From Cannabis sativa (lineage: Eukaryota; Streptophyta; Magnoliopsida; Rosales; Cannabaceae): DNA of 64,000 bases. Shown piece by piece: positions 1 to 11,074 of this stretch (position 1 is the stretch's first letter; the number at the start of each line of letters is the position of its first letter). The stretch covers positions 71,415,580-71,479,579 of the forward strand of contig NC_083610.1 of the NCBI RefSeq assembly GCF_029168945.1. The letters are read 5' to 3'. Both the position numbers and the translations under genes were made by a program. The notes beneath the pieces were generated by a model. The model was not told the origin of the DNA and did not search any database. It saw only the letters and a list, made by a program, of their open reading frames with translations.

Positions 1-250
1 ATCGGCACATGTTGCTATGCATCGCAAATAATACCACTAATCATCACTAATTACATGTGCTACCTATATATTGAATACTATATTGTCACATGTCGCTAGA
101 CACCACATACAGCGTCGTTAGACATCGCTAACAAAGCATCACAAATAATGTAGCTACACACCACTTATAGTGTTGCGAGACAACGCGAGGATGTCGCCCT
201 ATGTCGATAAATGCATTTTTTAATTAGTTGAAAAAAAATGCACTGTCAAA
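1..250. repeat. TGTCGC-rich degenerate repeat cluster (left copy)
   Basis: Short degenerate words related to ATGTCGCTA and ATCGCAAA recur here (for example near 88, 110, 123 and 190). The same vocabulary returns at about 1145-1375 and 2370-2780, between the coding remnants of the decayed minus-strand DUF1985 gene. These look like non-coding, possibly intronic or subterminal, parts of that element. I see no intact gene in this stretch. Confidence 0.5.
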
Positions 251-290
251 AATACTATATATAAAAGTAAATACTTATATCGTTCTCCAA

Positions 291-482
291 CTATTGTCCG
301 ACCACTAACAGCTTTATAAAGAATTGGACATCACCATTGTCGGTATAGAGATTCCTAATACGGTTGTTTAGGATGTCCCCAACCACCCACCTTTTGAAAG
401 TACATAACAATCTGTAGTCTTTTAAATAGTAAGGCTTCTTCCTCTTCCTCACAAATGGTATCCCTACTAGGGGTCCATTCAA
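291..482 (-). pseudogene. Remnant of the segment preceding the Ulp1 peptidase, DUF1985 transposon gene
   Basis: A 63-residue open stretch runs from LVGIPFVRKRKKPYYL to FFIKLLVVGQ, ends in a stop, and continues in frame as LENDISIY beyond it. The pattern of a basic segment, then a tryptophan-containing helix, then a Q-stop-LENDI sequence resembles the part of plant Ulp1-like transposon proteins just upstream of the C48 cysteine protease domain; the stop sits where a tryptophan is usual. No catalytic His/Asp/Cys region is visible, because the window edge and decay remove it. It lies downstream, on the same strand, of the clearer DUF1985 block at 1657-2335, so I read both as parts of one dead gene. 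The family assignment of this piece alone is weak. Confidence 0.35.
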
Positions 483-890
483 GAATAGGACATCGTCCTG
501 CGACTGTGTATCACCGATAGTCGTGATATTGGCATTCCTTGGAGTAGACAGAGGCTCATCACCATTGTGTTTCCAATCTTTTGGGTGCCATCATTGTCTT
601 TATCACACGAGTGGTGAGCCTATGCCTCAGGTAGTCGGTAATCTTCTAGTTGGGGTTGTGGTTGTGGTGCCTCCTCCTTCAACAATGTCATCAGGTTGCT
701 CAACTGAGCCATAAATAACTCCTTCATTTCTTTCTGTTTTTCCATAAATGAACACCTCATATTAGTTTGGCTATTCACTAAGTCCGTCTAAGATAATATA
801 GTCGCAGATTGTTGCTTCTCAATTCTATTCAACCTTTCCTCCAACGATCTATAGTCTGGTGTATTAGCTGCAGCAGCTGTAGCAGATGGC

Positions 891-1157
891 TCAGCTAGTT
901 TCGGAGGCAGTGGTGGGGGGAACTATATTCACCTTACTCACGACATCAGTAATTGTCTTTGCTTGTGTTTCAAACATCGAACCTCGTGTACCATCGTCGT
1001 CCACCAGGTCATCAATGTCCATCTCAAAATAAAGAGTGGCTTTACCATCATTGATGGACCTGAAATACTCCTCCTCAGTAGGTCGAGGGCACACACATTT
1101 CTTTATGACCAACTGCAAACAAAAAAAGGAAAAAAAATCTTTAATGTCGCAATACAA
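891..1157 (-). pseudogene. Linker region of the decayed DUF1985/Ulp1-type gene
   Basis: An 88-residue open frame contains CVCPRPTEEEYFRSINDGKATLYF followed by an acidic segment (DIDDLVDDDG). It lies on the same strand and between the DUF1985 block and the Ulp1-proximal remnant. I recognise no domain in it. Its composition, charged and low in complexity toward the C-terminus, suits the linker of such transposon proteins. It may equally be a chance open frame. The DNA between the pieces (483-890 and 1158-1656) shows no other gene; 1158-1380 holds TGTCGC-type repeats. Confidence 0.3.
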
Positions 1158-1656
1158 TAGGCAAATATGTCGCTATATATCACAAACTAAATTAATTTTT
1201 AAATTTAATGTAGTTATACTCATTTATATTGCAAAATATATCAAACTATTACTTATGTCGCTAACATGTCGTTATATGTCGTGACATGTTGCTACATCAT
1301 GCAGAGGTGTATTAAATGTTGCTCACTGATCAAATGTATCACAAAACATATTGTCATATGTCTCAAACATGTTGCTAAACTTAAAAACATATAGATTGCT
1401 TGAACTAGAAAAAAATTAGCAACCAAAACAATTAGTTGTTTAGAAGGTATTTAACAACTTACCCTTGTATTAAACAGTAGTGCAGTATCGTTCGCCTTCA
1501 CGTCTTGTTTTTTTGGCCCTCAGGGGTTTTCCAATTTATCATCCTAGAGAACTTAGTCTCGATACACATAGCATACATCGTTCCCACTTTCTCTATGGTC
1601 TCATATGCTTAGTACTGTATGACAGGTGTGTAGCCATGTACATTATACTTCGCCTC

Positions 1657-2335
1657 CTAAGCAACCTTTTTACCCTTCTTCTTCTCAATATTTTGCTTGT
1701 AATATATCATGTCCTTATTCATGGACCACATCGACTTAGGAAAAGTTTGCTCGTCCCACGAATACTTGAAGAAGAACTCAAGGTCGTCAACAAGTTTCAA
1801 CATCTCTGGCCAAACAATAATGTTGCCATCTTTTGAAACCAATACACCCTCAATAAAGGCGCATAGTCTGAGCTTGTACACATCATCTTTATCCTCACAT
1901 CTCTCAAGTTGTACCATAAGTGTATCAACATGCACACTACTCTTCACTTCAAAATACATGCTCAACAAGCAGTCACTGAACTTGGCTTATATCATTTCGT
2001 CTGTAGGAGAAGTACCATACTTAGGCCAGTAATTAGACCAAACTCAGTCCGCCCAAATCTCATATCAGTTTTACCAACATAATATCATATCTCATCTTCC
2101 TTTTCTTTATTAACTTTCATTTTCCAACACTAATTGGTGCACCAACGCACGAGAGAAAGTCAATTATCCAACTTCCCAGAATGGCCCGAATGGGCTCGCC
2201 TTCACCTGCTTAGTCGACTTATGCTTTTCAAACGTGGCCTTACTATCTCTAAACCTATCTGAGCCCCGATACGTTAGACGACTTGTGAAATGGTCGGACA
2301 CTGGAAGTTTAAGCTCAAGAGTCATCTACATAAAT
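1657..2335 (-). pseudogene. DUF1985 domain remnant of a Ulp1-carrying transposon
   Basis: Reading the minus strand from about 2335, three pieces of a DUF1985 domain follow one another. The first is a frame ending ASPFGPFWEVG, a stop, then LTFSRALVHQLVLENES. After a frame change comes VGKTDMRFGRTEFGLITGLSM. Then comes an open stretch (1968-1657) with YKLRLCAFIEGVLVSKDG and LKLVDDLEFFFKYSWD. This order matches the DUF1985 family, a domain of unknown function found in plant proteins encoded by Mutator-like elements that also carry a Ulp1 (SUMO-type) protease. At least one in-frame stop and several frame changes show that the gene is dead. No transposase is visible in the window. The domain identification is good; which transposon carried it is inference. 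Confidence 0.7.
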
Positions 2336-2369
2336 TTTTAGAAAACAAACAGAAACAACAAATTAAAAC

Positions 2370-2790
2370 ACAAATATGATATGTAGCAAAAAATATTGCT
2401 ATATGTCGCAAACAATATCGTCATATGTCACCAAATACATTGTTAATTTAAAAAAGTATCGTTAAACAACTCAACACATGGATACTAGTCATATATATTC
2501 GCGATATGTCGCTAACAAAATCACCTTATATCGCTAAACATCTCAACCATAATTAGTGAGAAGTCATATCGTGTTATATTGCAAAAAATATCGCTATATG
2601 TCGCTAATTTTTATTATGCTAAACTGTTAGGGTAATGTCATGTAATATCGTTACCAATATTGCTAGACGTCGATAAATACATAAAAACTAAGAAAATTAA
2701 CATACAACAACAACACCATTGGGGTGATATCATCAAATGTCGCTATCAATATCGAAAAACGTCGATAAATACAAAAAAAAAACAAGGGAA
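2370..2790. repeat. TGTCGC-rich degenerate repeat cluster (right copy)
   Basis: The words ATATGTCGCTAA, ATATCGCTATATGTCGC and ACGTCGATAAATAC recur every 30-60 bases. They match the vocabulary of the clusters at 1-250 and 1145-1380. This cluster lies upstream (minus strand) of the DUF1985 remnant, so it may be the promoter-side repeat array or first intron of the same element. Confidence 0.5.
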
Positions 2791-2949
2791 GTGAACATAC
2801 ATCATCGAAATTCAAGCCCAAACATAAAAAATCAACTTAAAATCTCACAAATTTTCTTAATCTCAACCATAATCAACAAAACCGACCCAAAATTTCAATT
2901 CAAAACCTAATAAATGGAAAAAATCACTCATAAATAAAAAAAAAACCAA

Positions 2950-3330
2950 TTTTTGTGAGAATTGCGGGTGGGTGGCTCATGTCTTGTTATCCACATAAAC
3001 GACAGAGGTGGACAGAAGGGCTGGGTGGCTTCAGTGATCTTCTCGTGAGTTGTTGTGGGTTATCGCGAAATGTCATGGGTCAGTCTGAGGGCGATGGAGA
3101 GTTAGACAGTGAGAGAATGAGAGAGACTGTGGTGGATGTAGGTGAGTTCGCCAGAGTGGAAGAGAGAGAGTTTGAGAGAGGAGGGGGCTGGTGGGTGTGT
3201 CGTCGGAGTCAGAGAGAGTGAGTTTGAGAGGGAGGGAGTTAGAGAGTTGGAGAGAGAAACTTTGTTTGAAGATGTTAGGAATATTTTTGAGTTAAAGGAT
3301 ATTAGAAGTATAAGGTGTAAATTTTAAAAT
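2950..3330 (-). other. GA/CT-rich leader-like stretch upstream of the DUF1985 remnant
   Basis: The plus strand is strongly GA-rich (many GAGAGAG and GAGTTTGAGAG words); read on the minus strand it is CT-rich, like many plant 5' untranslated leaders. It lies just upstream of the minus-strand DUF1985 remnant and is more GC-rich than its surroundings. I see no convincing coding frame. The 400 bp from 3331 to 3734 hold only the 3' flank of the SPX gene. Confidence 0.35.
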
Positions 3331-3734
3331 GAGTGGCATATTAAGAGACCGTGCTTAACATTTAAGCATCCTCTATCAAATTTCCCAAATAAAATTGACA
3401 TAAACCTATGACATTCATTATGCATAATGGATCTTACATTCATGCAAACTAAATCTTTGACTATCTTCTTTTCACCTCAGTTAAGAAATCCAAAATAAGA
3501 CAAAACGTGATAATATAAGAAGAGTTGCACACCCCAGCATTTTTTTCTATTTGTGAAAAATTAATTTACAGCAGGAGATAGTAATAAAAATACTAAAAGA
3601 AAAAAGAGTGAGCTCCGTACGTATTGACTGATTATTCTATATTTGTGTAGAACAATATATTTTCCTCCCAAATGACTCATTTGGTGCCTTGGATTATATC
3701 CAACAAGTAAACTCTCTCACTCACACTTTCACTA

Positions 3735-5590
3735 CTACTCTCCTGCATCTCTATGCAACTGAGAAATGGAATGTGGACCTGCAGTTGAACTTTCACCCCT
3801 AATATCCTTCAAGACTTGCAAAGCCAATAAGGTTAGCTTAACGTATGTGCTCTCTAATTGCTCAATCTCCACGAGCTCATTCCTTGAAAATATGTTATCT
3901 AGCATTGTCCCGCACTCCTCCACCAGTGTCTTAACCACATCAGTACTGAAAAATGGTTCTTGTAAGACGCCTTGGATAAAAGATACGCGAATAAGAGCTC
4001 CACTTAGCTTGTCGTGTTTCTTTGTTATTTTCACTAGTCCTGTGCATAGGAAGGAGGATATCAAGGTCAGGAAATGACAAACAATAGAAAGAACCAGCGT
4101 AAATCTGAACGAGAAATGCTAAAGGGCACTCATAGTGTCATCATATCACTACTGGTGCAATTCAATATCGAGTCCCTCTTATTTTACTTTAATAATGACT
4201 ACATAAAAGAAAACCGTTGACCATTTATAGGAAGTTATCTCATAATGGAGTAGCTGGACACCGTAGTACCCAATAGCAATGCTCAATCTAAGTAGAATTT
4301 TCATCATTTTCTTGAGTAGAATTTCTTCCTTTCATTATTTACTCTTTCTTTTACTATACATGTAGTTAATTTAGATGATCTAAAAAGAATTCCAAACCTC
4401 ATATTCTAATGTCATGTTGAGAGACTGACAGTTTCAGGGAAGATAAGACATTGATTATGAAGTTTAATGATACTGTATCTGTGATCGAGCAATTTTTCTA
4501 TAATTCATCTATCTTAAGAGATGTGCATCCCTATAACTCTTTTATTTAGTAGTTTTTGTTAGAAAAGAAACCTTTCAGCCAACATATGTCATATGAAATC
4601 TTCAATGATGTAAACTTCTTCTCATATCAAAATCTCAGATTTGTCAAGACGACAAAGCATATATAAAATTACTTGGTGCTTTAATTTAGAATTACCTGTG
4701 TAATTAAGGATGCTGTAAATCTCAAGCAAAACCATCTCTCCATGAAGATCCACCAACTTCTTCCCTACATCTTTCAGATCTTCATTTGAATCCCTGGCCC
4801 TTATTATTCTGTCTCGCAGTTCCTACACTCCACGAACACAGAAGACAACACATAACATTCACAAAATTAATCTACACTGAAAATGCAACAATAACAAGCA
4901 GAACCACAGCCTAATAATATCACATATTAATGCTACAACACTTGAATTGTAACATGCTTAAACAACAAATCCACCTTTAAATTATCCTTCTAAGATTACA
5001 ATTTCTCCCTTCTCTTTTCCCCTAAACAAATAACATTGGAAAGTGCAAGAGCTACCGCATTGTCTTATAGGTTCATGCCCATCAACAATATTTTCCCTCA
5101 TTTTCAAATGCTTTAGCAAGGAAGCAAAGCTCTGAATTCAAAAGAATAGGTATATATCCACAACATATAACACAGAAACATATGACATATACATACAAGT
5201 ACAACTCATTCCTAATGGTCCTACAGATAAATAGACGATACCCAATTATAAAAAACAAAAACTTTGACTCATAAACAAATTCATATTGAAAAAAGATAGA
5301 ACCTTCCATGCAATGATATAATCTTCCTCTTTCTGAACAAAGAACTCATTGAACTTGTGAATCTCGTCATTCAAAAGCTTCAAGAAAACGGCGACCTCCT
5401 CCGTAACCTCGGCTTCTTCTTCTTCTTCTTCGGCGTGTGATAGTTTGGAACGCTTGGGTGATGATGGGTTACCAGGCTTTGGGTAAAAAGATTTCAATTG
5501 CTTCTTCAATGACTTGTAAGACAGAAACCTGTCTCGCCATTCAGGAAAAATCTCCTCAAGAAGGCTGCTGAGGATCTTCCAGAACTTCAT
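3735..5590 (-). CDS. SPX: SPX-domain protein (SPX1/2/3-type phosphate sensor), three exons
   Basis: Exons are 5590-5303, 4822-4696 and 4039-3735, joined by GT-AG introns of 480 and 656 bp that keep frame (239 aa). The start is MKF..., as in the family. The SPX domain covers most of the protein: residues 13-33 carry EEIFPEWRDRFLSYKSLKKQ, the middle carries FNEFFVQKEEDYII and GEMVLLEIYSILNYTGL, and residues 142-149 read KITKKHDK. The inositol-pyrophosphate pocket pattern is kept: Tyr25 and Lys29 in the first helix, and Lys142, Lys145 and Lys149. In the known family, these proteins bind InsP8 when phosphate is ample and sequester PHR1-type transcription factors in the nucleus or cytosol. The length fits the SPX1-3 group (about 245-290 aa), with no EXS, MFS or RING domain following. 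Odd points are Trp4 where Gly is usual, and an acidic EEEEEEAEVTEE linker near residues 54-65. The C-terminal tail keeps the STYVKLTLLALQVLKDIRGESST motif. The gene looks intact. Confidence 0.93.
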
Positions 5591-5649
5591 GGTTCGATTG
5601 GATTGATAGGTTGAATGGGTTGGTTGGGTTTGATCTAAATAAATATGGA

Positions 5650-5656
5650 TTATATA
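5650..5656 (-). promoter_or_regulatory. TATA-like box of the SPX gene
   Basis: TATATAA on the minus strand lies about 60 bp upstream of the SPX ATG (5590). This spacing would put the transcription start near 5620 with a short leader. The call rests on motif and position only. Confidence 0.5.
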
Positions 5657-5680
5657 AACAAGAATGGAATTAGAATTGGA

Positions 5681-5688
5681 GAATATTC
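5681..5688. promoter_or_regulatory. P1BS (PHR1-binding site), proximal
   Basis: GAATATTC matches the palindromic P1BS consensus GNATATNC, 91 bp upstream of the SPX start codon and 25 bp above the TATA-like box. PHR1-type MYB factors bind this site in phosphate-starvation genes, and SPX genes are classic targets. Confidence 0.75.
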
Positions 5689-5706
5689 GGAGTGTGGATT
5701 TTGGGG

Positions 5707-5714
5707 GAATATAC
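5707..5714. promoter_or_regulatory. P1BS (PHR1-binding site), second copy
   Basis: GAATATAC matches GNATATNC. It lies 18 bp beyond the first site, an arrangement that could let two PHR dimers bind side by side. Confidence 0.65.
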
Positions 5715-5832
5715 TCTTTGTTTGAGTATAAGGTAGTTGAAGAGATTGAGCGAGTGAGAGAGTGAAAGAGATTGATTGATTGCGTGACCGGTGGATTCTA
5801 TGCTTTTTATTATTGTTTTGCTAAAGTATTTA

Positions 5833-5840
5833 GAATATTC
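5833..5840. promoter_or_regulatory. P1BS (PHR1-binding site), distal
   Basis: GAATATTC again matches the P1BS consensus, 243 bp upstream of the SPX ATG. Three matches within 160 bp exceed what base composition would readily give, although AT-rich DNA raises the background. Confidence 0.6.
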
Positions 5841-5879
5841 TTTCCTTGTATTCCCCGTTCTTCATCTTTTTAATTTTGA

Positions 5880-6206
5880 CTAACACATATTAATGATTCA
5901 AAATGGTGTTCATAAAATAATTGGTTCACTTGTAGTTTTCAAAACAAGAGTATTATAATTTTCAAAGCCACATCATGATGATAAGTAATAGGGCACAACA
6001 TTTGTACATGAAAAACTCATTCACTTGGCAAACCCGACCGACTCGAACTAGAAAAATTCAAAAAAATCAAGTTCGAAAAATTACAAGGTTGTGTTCGGGT
6101 TCAACCCGGTACCAAACCGGGCCAAGTTCGAGTTCTAAAAATTGACAAACCCAAAACCCGAAATTACCCGGATCCACCTAAGAAAATAGATTATAAATTA
6201 AAACAT
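5880..6206. other. Intergenic, with short GC-rich palindromic patch
   Basis: There is no gene here. From about 6025 to 6180 the sequence becomes rich in ACCCGA and GTTCGA words, including the palindrome CGGGTTCAACCCG near 6097. It ends at the left LTR of copia B at 6207. Confidence 0.4.
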
Positions 6207-6437
6207 TGTTATAAAATAATATAAAATTGATAAGAAGAAGAAGAAATGAAGAGAGAAAAAGAAACTTAATGAGAATTTCTTAGTTGTTTATTCCAATGGG
6301 GTGAACCACTATTTATACACATACAAGAGTCAAATATTAAGAAACTAAGAAAAAGGGAAACTAAGAAAAAATGAATTACAATTAATGATAATAAATAAAA
6401 GATTTGGACATCCACATAATTATTAATATTTATAACA
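6207..6437 (-). repeat. 3' LTR of copia B
   Basis: This is a 231-bp repeat, from TGTTATAAAATAAT to ATTTATAACA, nearly the same as 21579-21813. The most visible differences are small indels in AAGAAGAAG runs and in the GGGAAACTAAGAAAAAA area. Confidence 0.85.
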
Positions 6438-6446
6438 CTCCCCCTT
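6438..6446 (-). other. Polypurine tract of copia B
   Basis: The minus strand reads AAGGGGGAG directly before the 3' LTR, which begins TGTTATAAAT. This is the primer site for plus-strand synthesis and fixes the element's orientation. Confidence 0.75.
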
Positions 6447-6449
6447 GGA

Positions 6450-7090
6450 TGTCTATAATAACTACCTCATTAAAAATCTTGCTGAAAAATTTGATCAAAA
6501 GAAAAAGAGTATAGTGTAAACTAACTCTCCCTCATTTAGGCATTCGTGGAGATCTTCTAATCGACGAATTTCGATCTTGTCTGCCGTCTTCTCAAATGTT
6601 GATGTTGGTAATAACTTTGTGAATAACTTTGCAAGATTGTCACTTGATTGAATTTATTGAACACCAATATACATTTTCTTAAAACGTATAAAGAGGAATT
6701 TGGTATGTTCTAATTCTATCTCCTTCAATGTACCCTCCTTTTAGTTGAGCGATGCAAGCAGTATTATCTTTATAGAGAACTGCTTGTGTTGATACTTATT
6801 TATTGAGTGCAATCCATATATTTCCCGAATATGCTATGTCAATGATCTCACTCCCACACATTCTCTACTTGCTTCATAAAGTGCAAGTATATTAACATGA
6901 TTTAAAGTTGCCTCCTTAAAAATCTTGTCAGAAAAACACAGTGGGACAAAATCTGAGCTAAGGAAAAAAAAGTACAATATATATTTCATATTCATAACTA
7001 TTTGCAAGTTGCCTCGTTAAAAACCTTGCCAGAAAAACTCAGTGGGACAAAACCTGAACTAAGGGAAAAAGAGTGAAACATGAATATGTC
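6450..7090 (-). pseudogene. Copia B RNase H remnant and repeated 3'-end modules
   Basis: On the minus strand near 6890-6700 a decayed copia RNase H can be read: YEASRECV, then later LYKDNTACIAQLKGGT, the end of the family's RNase H, with frame changes. Around it a module of roughly 70 bp, reading in plus sense as a CCTC(A/G)TTAAAAA(C/T)CTTG run followed by CAGTGGGACAAAA, appears at about 6460, 6910 and 7015. Its presence upstream of the RNase H piece shows internal rearrangement. No function remains. Confidence 0.55.
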
Positions 7091-7453
7091 TCTCCCTCAT
7101 GCACATATGATCCACAATTATTTTGGTGATAATATATCTCATAAGATTATTGCTATTACTTTTAAAATATCACCGTATATTATCTATGATCATATATGTT
7201 CTATAACTCTTCCAGAGTATGTGTGGACTTCTAAATTATAGATGAGGGGTTCGTGAAACATTAATCTTTATCCAACTAATTGTATCATCATGTGTGTATA
7301 CAACTTTGTTCATACTAAAATTTAAAATTTCAAGTAAATATGAATATAACACATTAATGATAATATAAATTTTCATTTGTACAATGATGATACTCCAAGA
7401 CCATATATTTGTTCCATTCTTGTTGTATGATTTTAATTTCCATATCAAATGAT
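7091..7453. other. Copia B interior, no coding content
   Basis: This is AT-rich DNA between the copia B 3' modules and the copia A insertion point. I see no domain, repeat or regulatory structure that I can support. Confidence 0.4.
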
Positions 7454-7458
7454 CATAT

Positions 7459-9337
7459 TGTTGGAAATATTTTACCAGGATTTAGATTTACTACCATGTA
7501 TGTTTCATTAACATCCTAATATGAATTCTAAAATAATGAAATAAACACATATAAAGTTTAGTAAACCTTACATTGGGTGCAGCGGAATATAATGACTCCT
7601 TCCGTTCAGATCTCTAGCCCTTGATTCCTTTCTGTAGCAGAGCATCACCAAGATCTGAACCTGGATCTCTTTCTCTCCTTCCTTTGATGCTGATTCTCCT
7701 TCTTGTTGTTTGGAATCTCCTACAGTCTTACACACTATGATTAAGATACCACTTGATGTGTGTGGGCACTACTTTATCACTCAAGGATTTCGAAATTTAG
7801 AGAAGAAAAGAGAAGGGAAGTGGTTCGGCCTATAGAGAAAAGAATAGGAGGCTCAAATTTCATCTGACAAAGTTAAGTGTGAATGAGAGCCATCACTATC
7901 TATTTATAGGTAACCACCTAGGTTTAAGTTAGAATTATTTTGCATTAAAATAATGAAAAAATAAATGATAAAAGCCTATAAGAGTGGTCGGCCATGCGCT
8001 TTGGATTATGGGCCTCACTTATGCAATTTTGCTGTTTTATAATTTCTTCATCTCATTTTTTCAAAAACGCCAATTTTTAAATTCAACCATTTAAATGTCA
8101 ATTCTAATTATTTAATAACTAAAAATTAATTATTAAATAATATTGTCATTTAATATATTTATTAATTAGACATATAAAGTCTCTTAATTAATAAATAAAC
8201 CTAGAATCTCTTTTCTTTACAATTTCGCCCTTGCTTAGTGAAAATTCACAAAGTAGACATAGTCTAACTTTAGAATTATAATTGATTAATTAAAATCAAT
8301 TATCTGAGTCTTACAAGCAGTATGGTCTCAACTAGTATGGGTACCATGGGCCTATATTTCCGAGCTTCCAATAAGTCGAACCGAATTTACCAAGTAAATT
8401 CCCTAACTTATTAATTCCTTATTGAATCCACACTTAGAACTTGGAATTGCACTCTCAGTCATACAGAACGCTCTATATGTTCCACGATATAGATACGTCA
8501 TTAGTTATCCATTGTTATAATCCTAATTTGATCAATGACCCTCTAATAGATGATCTACATTTAATAGACACTAAATTACCGTTACACCTTCAATGTATTT
8601 TATCCTTAAAACACTTAGCTCCGTATAAGTGATATTTCAGCAAAGTGAAATGAGATCTCAACCATTTATCTCTGTTTAGCCAAGCTCGAAGGATATCATC
8701 GTTTCAGTTCTAAATTCCTATAGAAGTTATAGACTCCATATTTATGGTAGCGCTCCCACTCAATTATACTATCATGTTTCCAAAATGTACGTATCACCCT
8801 GACCCAAAAGTAGGCTTAACTAACAAATCAAAGAACATGTATAGTACTCTTGAGATTGAACCTAACCATATCAGGATTAAGATCATTTGATCTAGGATCA
8901 ACGGGTGATATTGAATTGAATAGATATTACGGTAAATTTTAATATATCTAATCAAAGTTCAATATCGGTCCCTTCCGATGTATACTCCATACATCCGATG
9001 CTGGTAAACTTTGCCAATGCCCTGAAAAGGACATAACACTTATCCAAGGTGTAAGAATACATATCGCTGATTATCATGTCAGTCTAAATCCAGTGTTCTG
9101 ACAAATCAGGGAATAAACTTTCGAACATATAATTAAGATTATATTCCACTGTGCTGACAACACTATAATCATTAATAAATTCATATGTTCTAGACTTAAA
9201 TAAAATTCATACATTATATATATAATCATGAAATAAATCATGTGAACCATGCAACATTAAATGTTATTTCTGATCTTTATTAATAAGTAAATCTGATTAT
9301 ATTGAAATGAGTTTTATTTAGGGCATAAAACCCAACA
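7459..9337 (-). repeat. 3' LTR of copia A
   Basis: The repeat is 1879 bp and, in plus sense, runs from TGTTGGAAATATTTTACC to GGGCATAAAACCCAACA. It matches the 5' LTR over its whole length once the MITE is removed from the latter (1878 bp), with scattered substitutions. It holds no gene. Confidence 0.9.
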
Positions 9338-9348
9338 AACTCCCACTT
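9338..9348 (-). other. Polypurine tract of copia A
   Basis: The minus strand reads AAGTGGGAGTT immediately before the TGTTGGG start of the 3' LTR. The same tract precedes the 3' LTR of element D (59140-59150). Confidence 0.75.
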
Positions 9349-10860
9349 GCACTAATATAAAACAAAATATGCATTTCAGATAATCTCAACACCTTGATAT
9401 ACAAATCAAGTGTAGTAGTAGTATACTCCTCGTAATAGGATCTGACAGGTTGAATTAACCACAATCTTTTCTCCACCATTACTCTTCCTTAATCACAAAA
9501 TCCTTGATAATGTGAAATTCCTCTCTATATGTCTACTCTCTTGGGATACTGGATTCTATACTTTTGGCAACTACTTTTGGTTAATCAGGAAATAACACTA
9601 GTAGTTAAGACAAGTTGGAACGGTGCCACAAATGTATAGAACTTTCCTTAGACTGAATAAGTACCTTTCCTGTAACTTTAACAGTTCTAGCTTTTCTTAA
9701 GATTTCGATTAGGTCATTCATGAATCTAGTAATGGTTTACACTAAGTACCCAACCATTGCATCATTTTGAAATTGTATTACCATAGAAGGATTTAGGCAA
9801 TGACTAGTAACTAATCATCAATATGCAAATCGAATTTCTGGGGAGGTAAGTTTGGATATAATTCAAAAATCAATTTAATGATTTTTGAACTGCATATCTA
9901 CTAACTATTTCTCCACCCCTATCAGTTCCCAAGATCTTTAACCACTTACCTTATTGGTTTTTCACCATTGCTAGAAATTCATGAAATTTTTCAAAACATT
10001 TCAAATTTCTTTACATAAGGTAAAATCTAGAGTGATCGTTTTAAGAATATAACGATAAACTCATATCCACCCCTAAATCTACATCCATCTGTGAATGAGA
10101 TGAACTACTTACAGTGGATATAGGCATATTAACTCTTTGCAGAGATTGATCTTGTCAAAACAACTATGAACAAGATACAATGCCATAGATTTATAAAATA
10201 TGGTTGTGTCTTTGATGACTTAGGTTTAGTTACATCAAAAAGTTCTTAGAATAGTGCAAGTGGATCCTGGTCACAGAATACTAAACTCATATTCCATACA
10301 GTTTGAATCCATTGAAAGAAAATGGTTATTAAACACTTGTGAAAGTGAAACTGTATTGTATTAAAAAAATTATTTGGAATCTAAAATTTAAAGTCAAAGA
10401 CTTAAATTTATACCAGATATAATGAATAATTCTTTCTTGGACCACCACTACTAATATAACTCTAAGTCTTATTTGCCCATACAAGTAGGAGATTTTTAAG
10501 ATTGAGGATTTATATCATTTTGGGATAGAATTTCGGGAATATAATCATATGGTCATTTAATTTCTTAAGAAAATATAGAATGACATAAAATGATTTATAA
10601 CAATTTATCCAATGATATGTTATTGAGCTAATTCGAAATGAATAAGCTAAGAGGAATTAGGATAATTTCGTATTTAAATAAGAATCCAACGATGCTCCGA
10701 TTAGCGAGAGTTAAAGTAATCTTATTTATACAATCTTCTTGTTTCATATTGTAAATACTAGTCTAAGGTGTCATCAATTGATGAACAACTAGATGTTGCA
10801 TTTACAATATTATCTATCGAGATCTAACATTATTATGTTTGTTTAATGGATAACAATCCA
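9349..10860 (-). pseudogene. Decayed copia A pol (integrase remnant; RT mostly deleted)
   Basis: The segment parallels element D's pol on the same strand. For example, the stretch at 9875-10030 (TTTGAACTGCATATCTA ... CCCAAGATCTTTAA) corresponds to D at 61415-61560, which encodes integrase residues around RTDRGGEYM. Between about 9520 and 9840 the RNase H, RT and integrase C-terminus that occupy more than 1.8 kb in D are missing, so a large internal deletion is present. No open frame of useful length remains. Confidence 0.6.
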
Positions 10861-11074
10861 TTAGGGATTTGTCCCATTAAAACAACAAGACTAGTTAGAC
10901 CAACAATGAAGATTCGAAATTAAACTACAAATAATAACAGAAAATAACATGGTTCAATATAAATTCATACACAATTCAGAAATTATCAAACATGTAGCAA
11001 ATAACAAAGACATGTGAAAATACAAAACAAGCATATCTTAAATAATTTCTAAGGTTTCCAACAAACTGATACAG

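Noticed and set aside
5082..5309. 75-residue minus-strand frame in SPX intron 1
   Set aside because: It lies inside the intron, is of biased Phe/Ile/Tyr composition, and the spliced SPX frame explains the locus.
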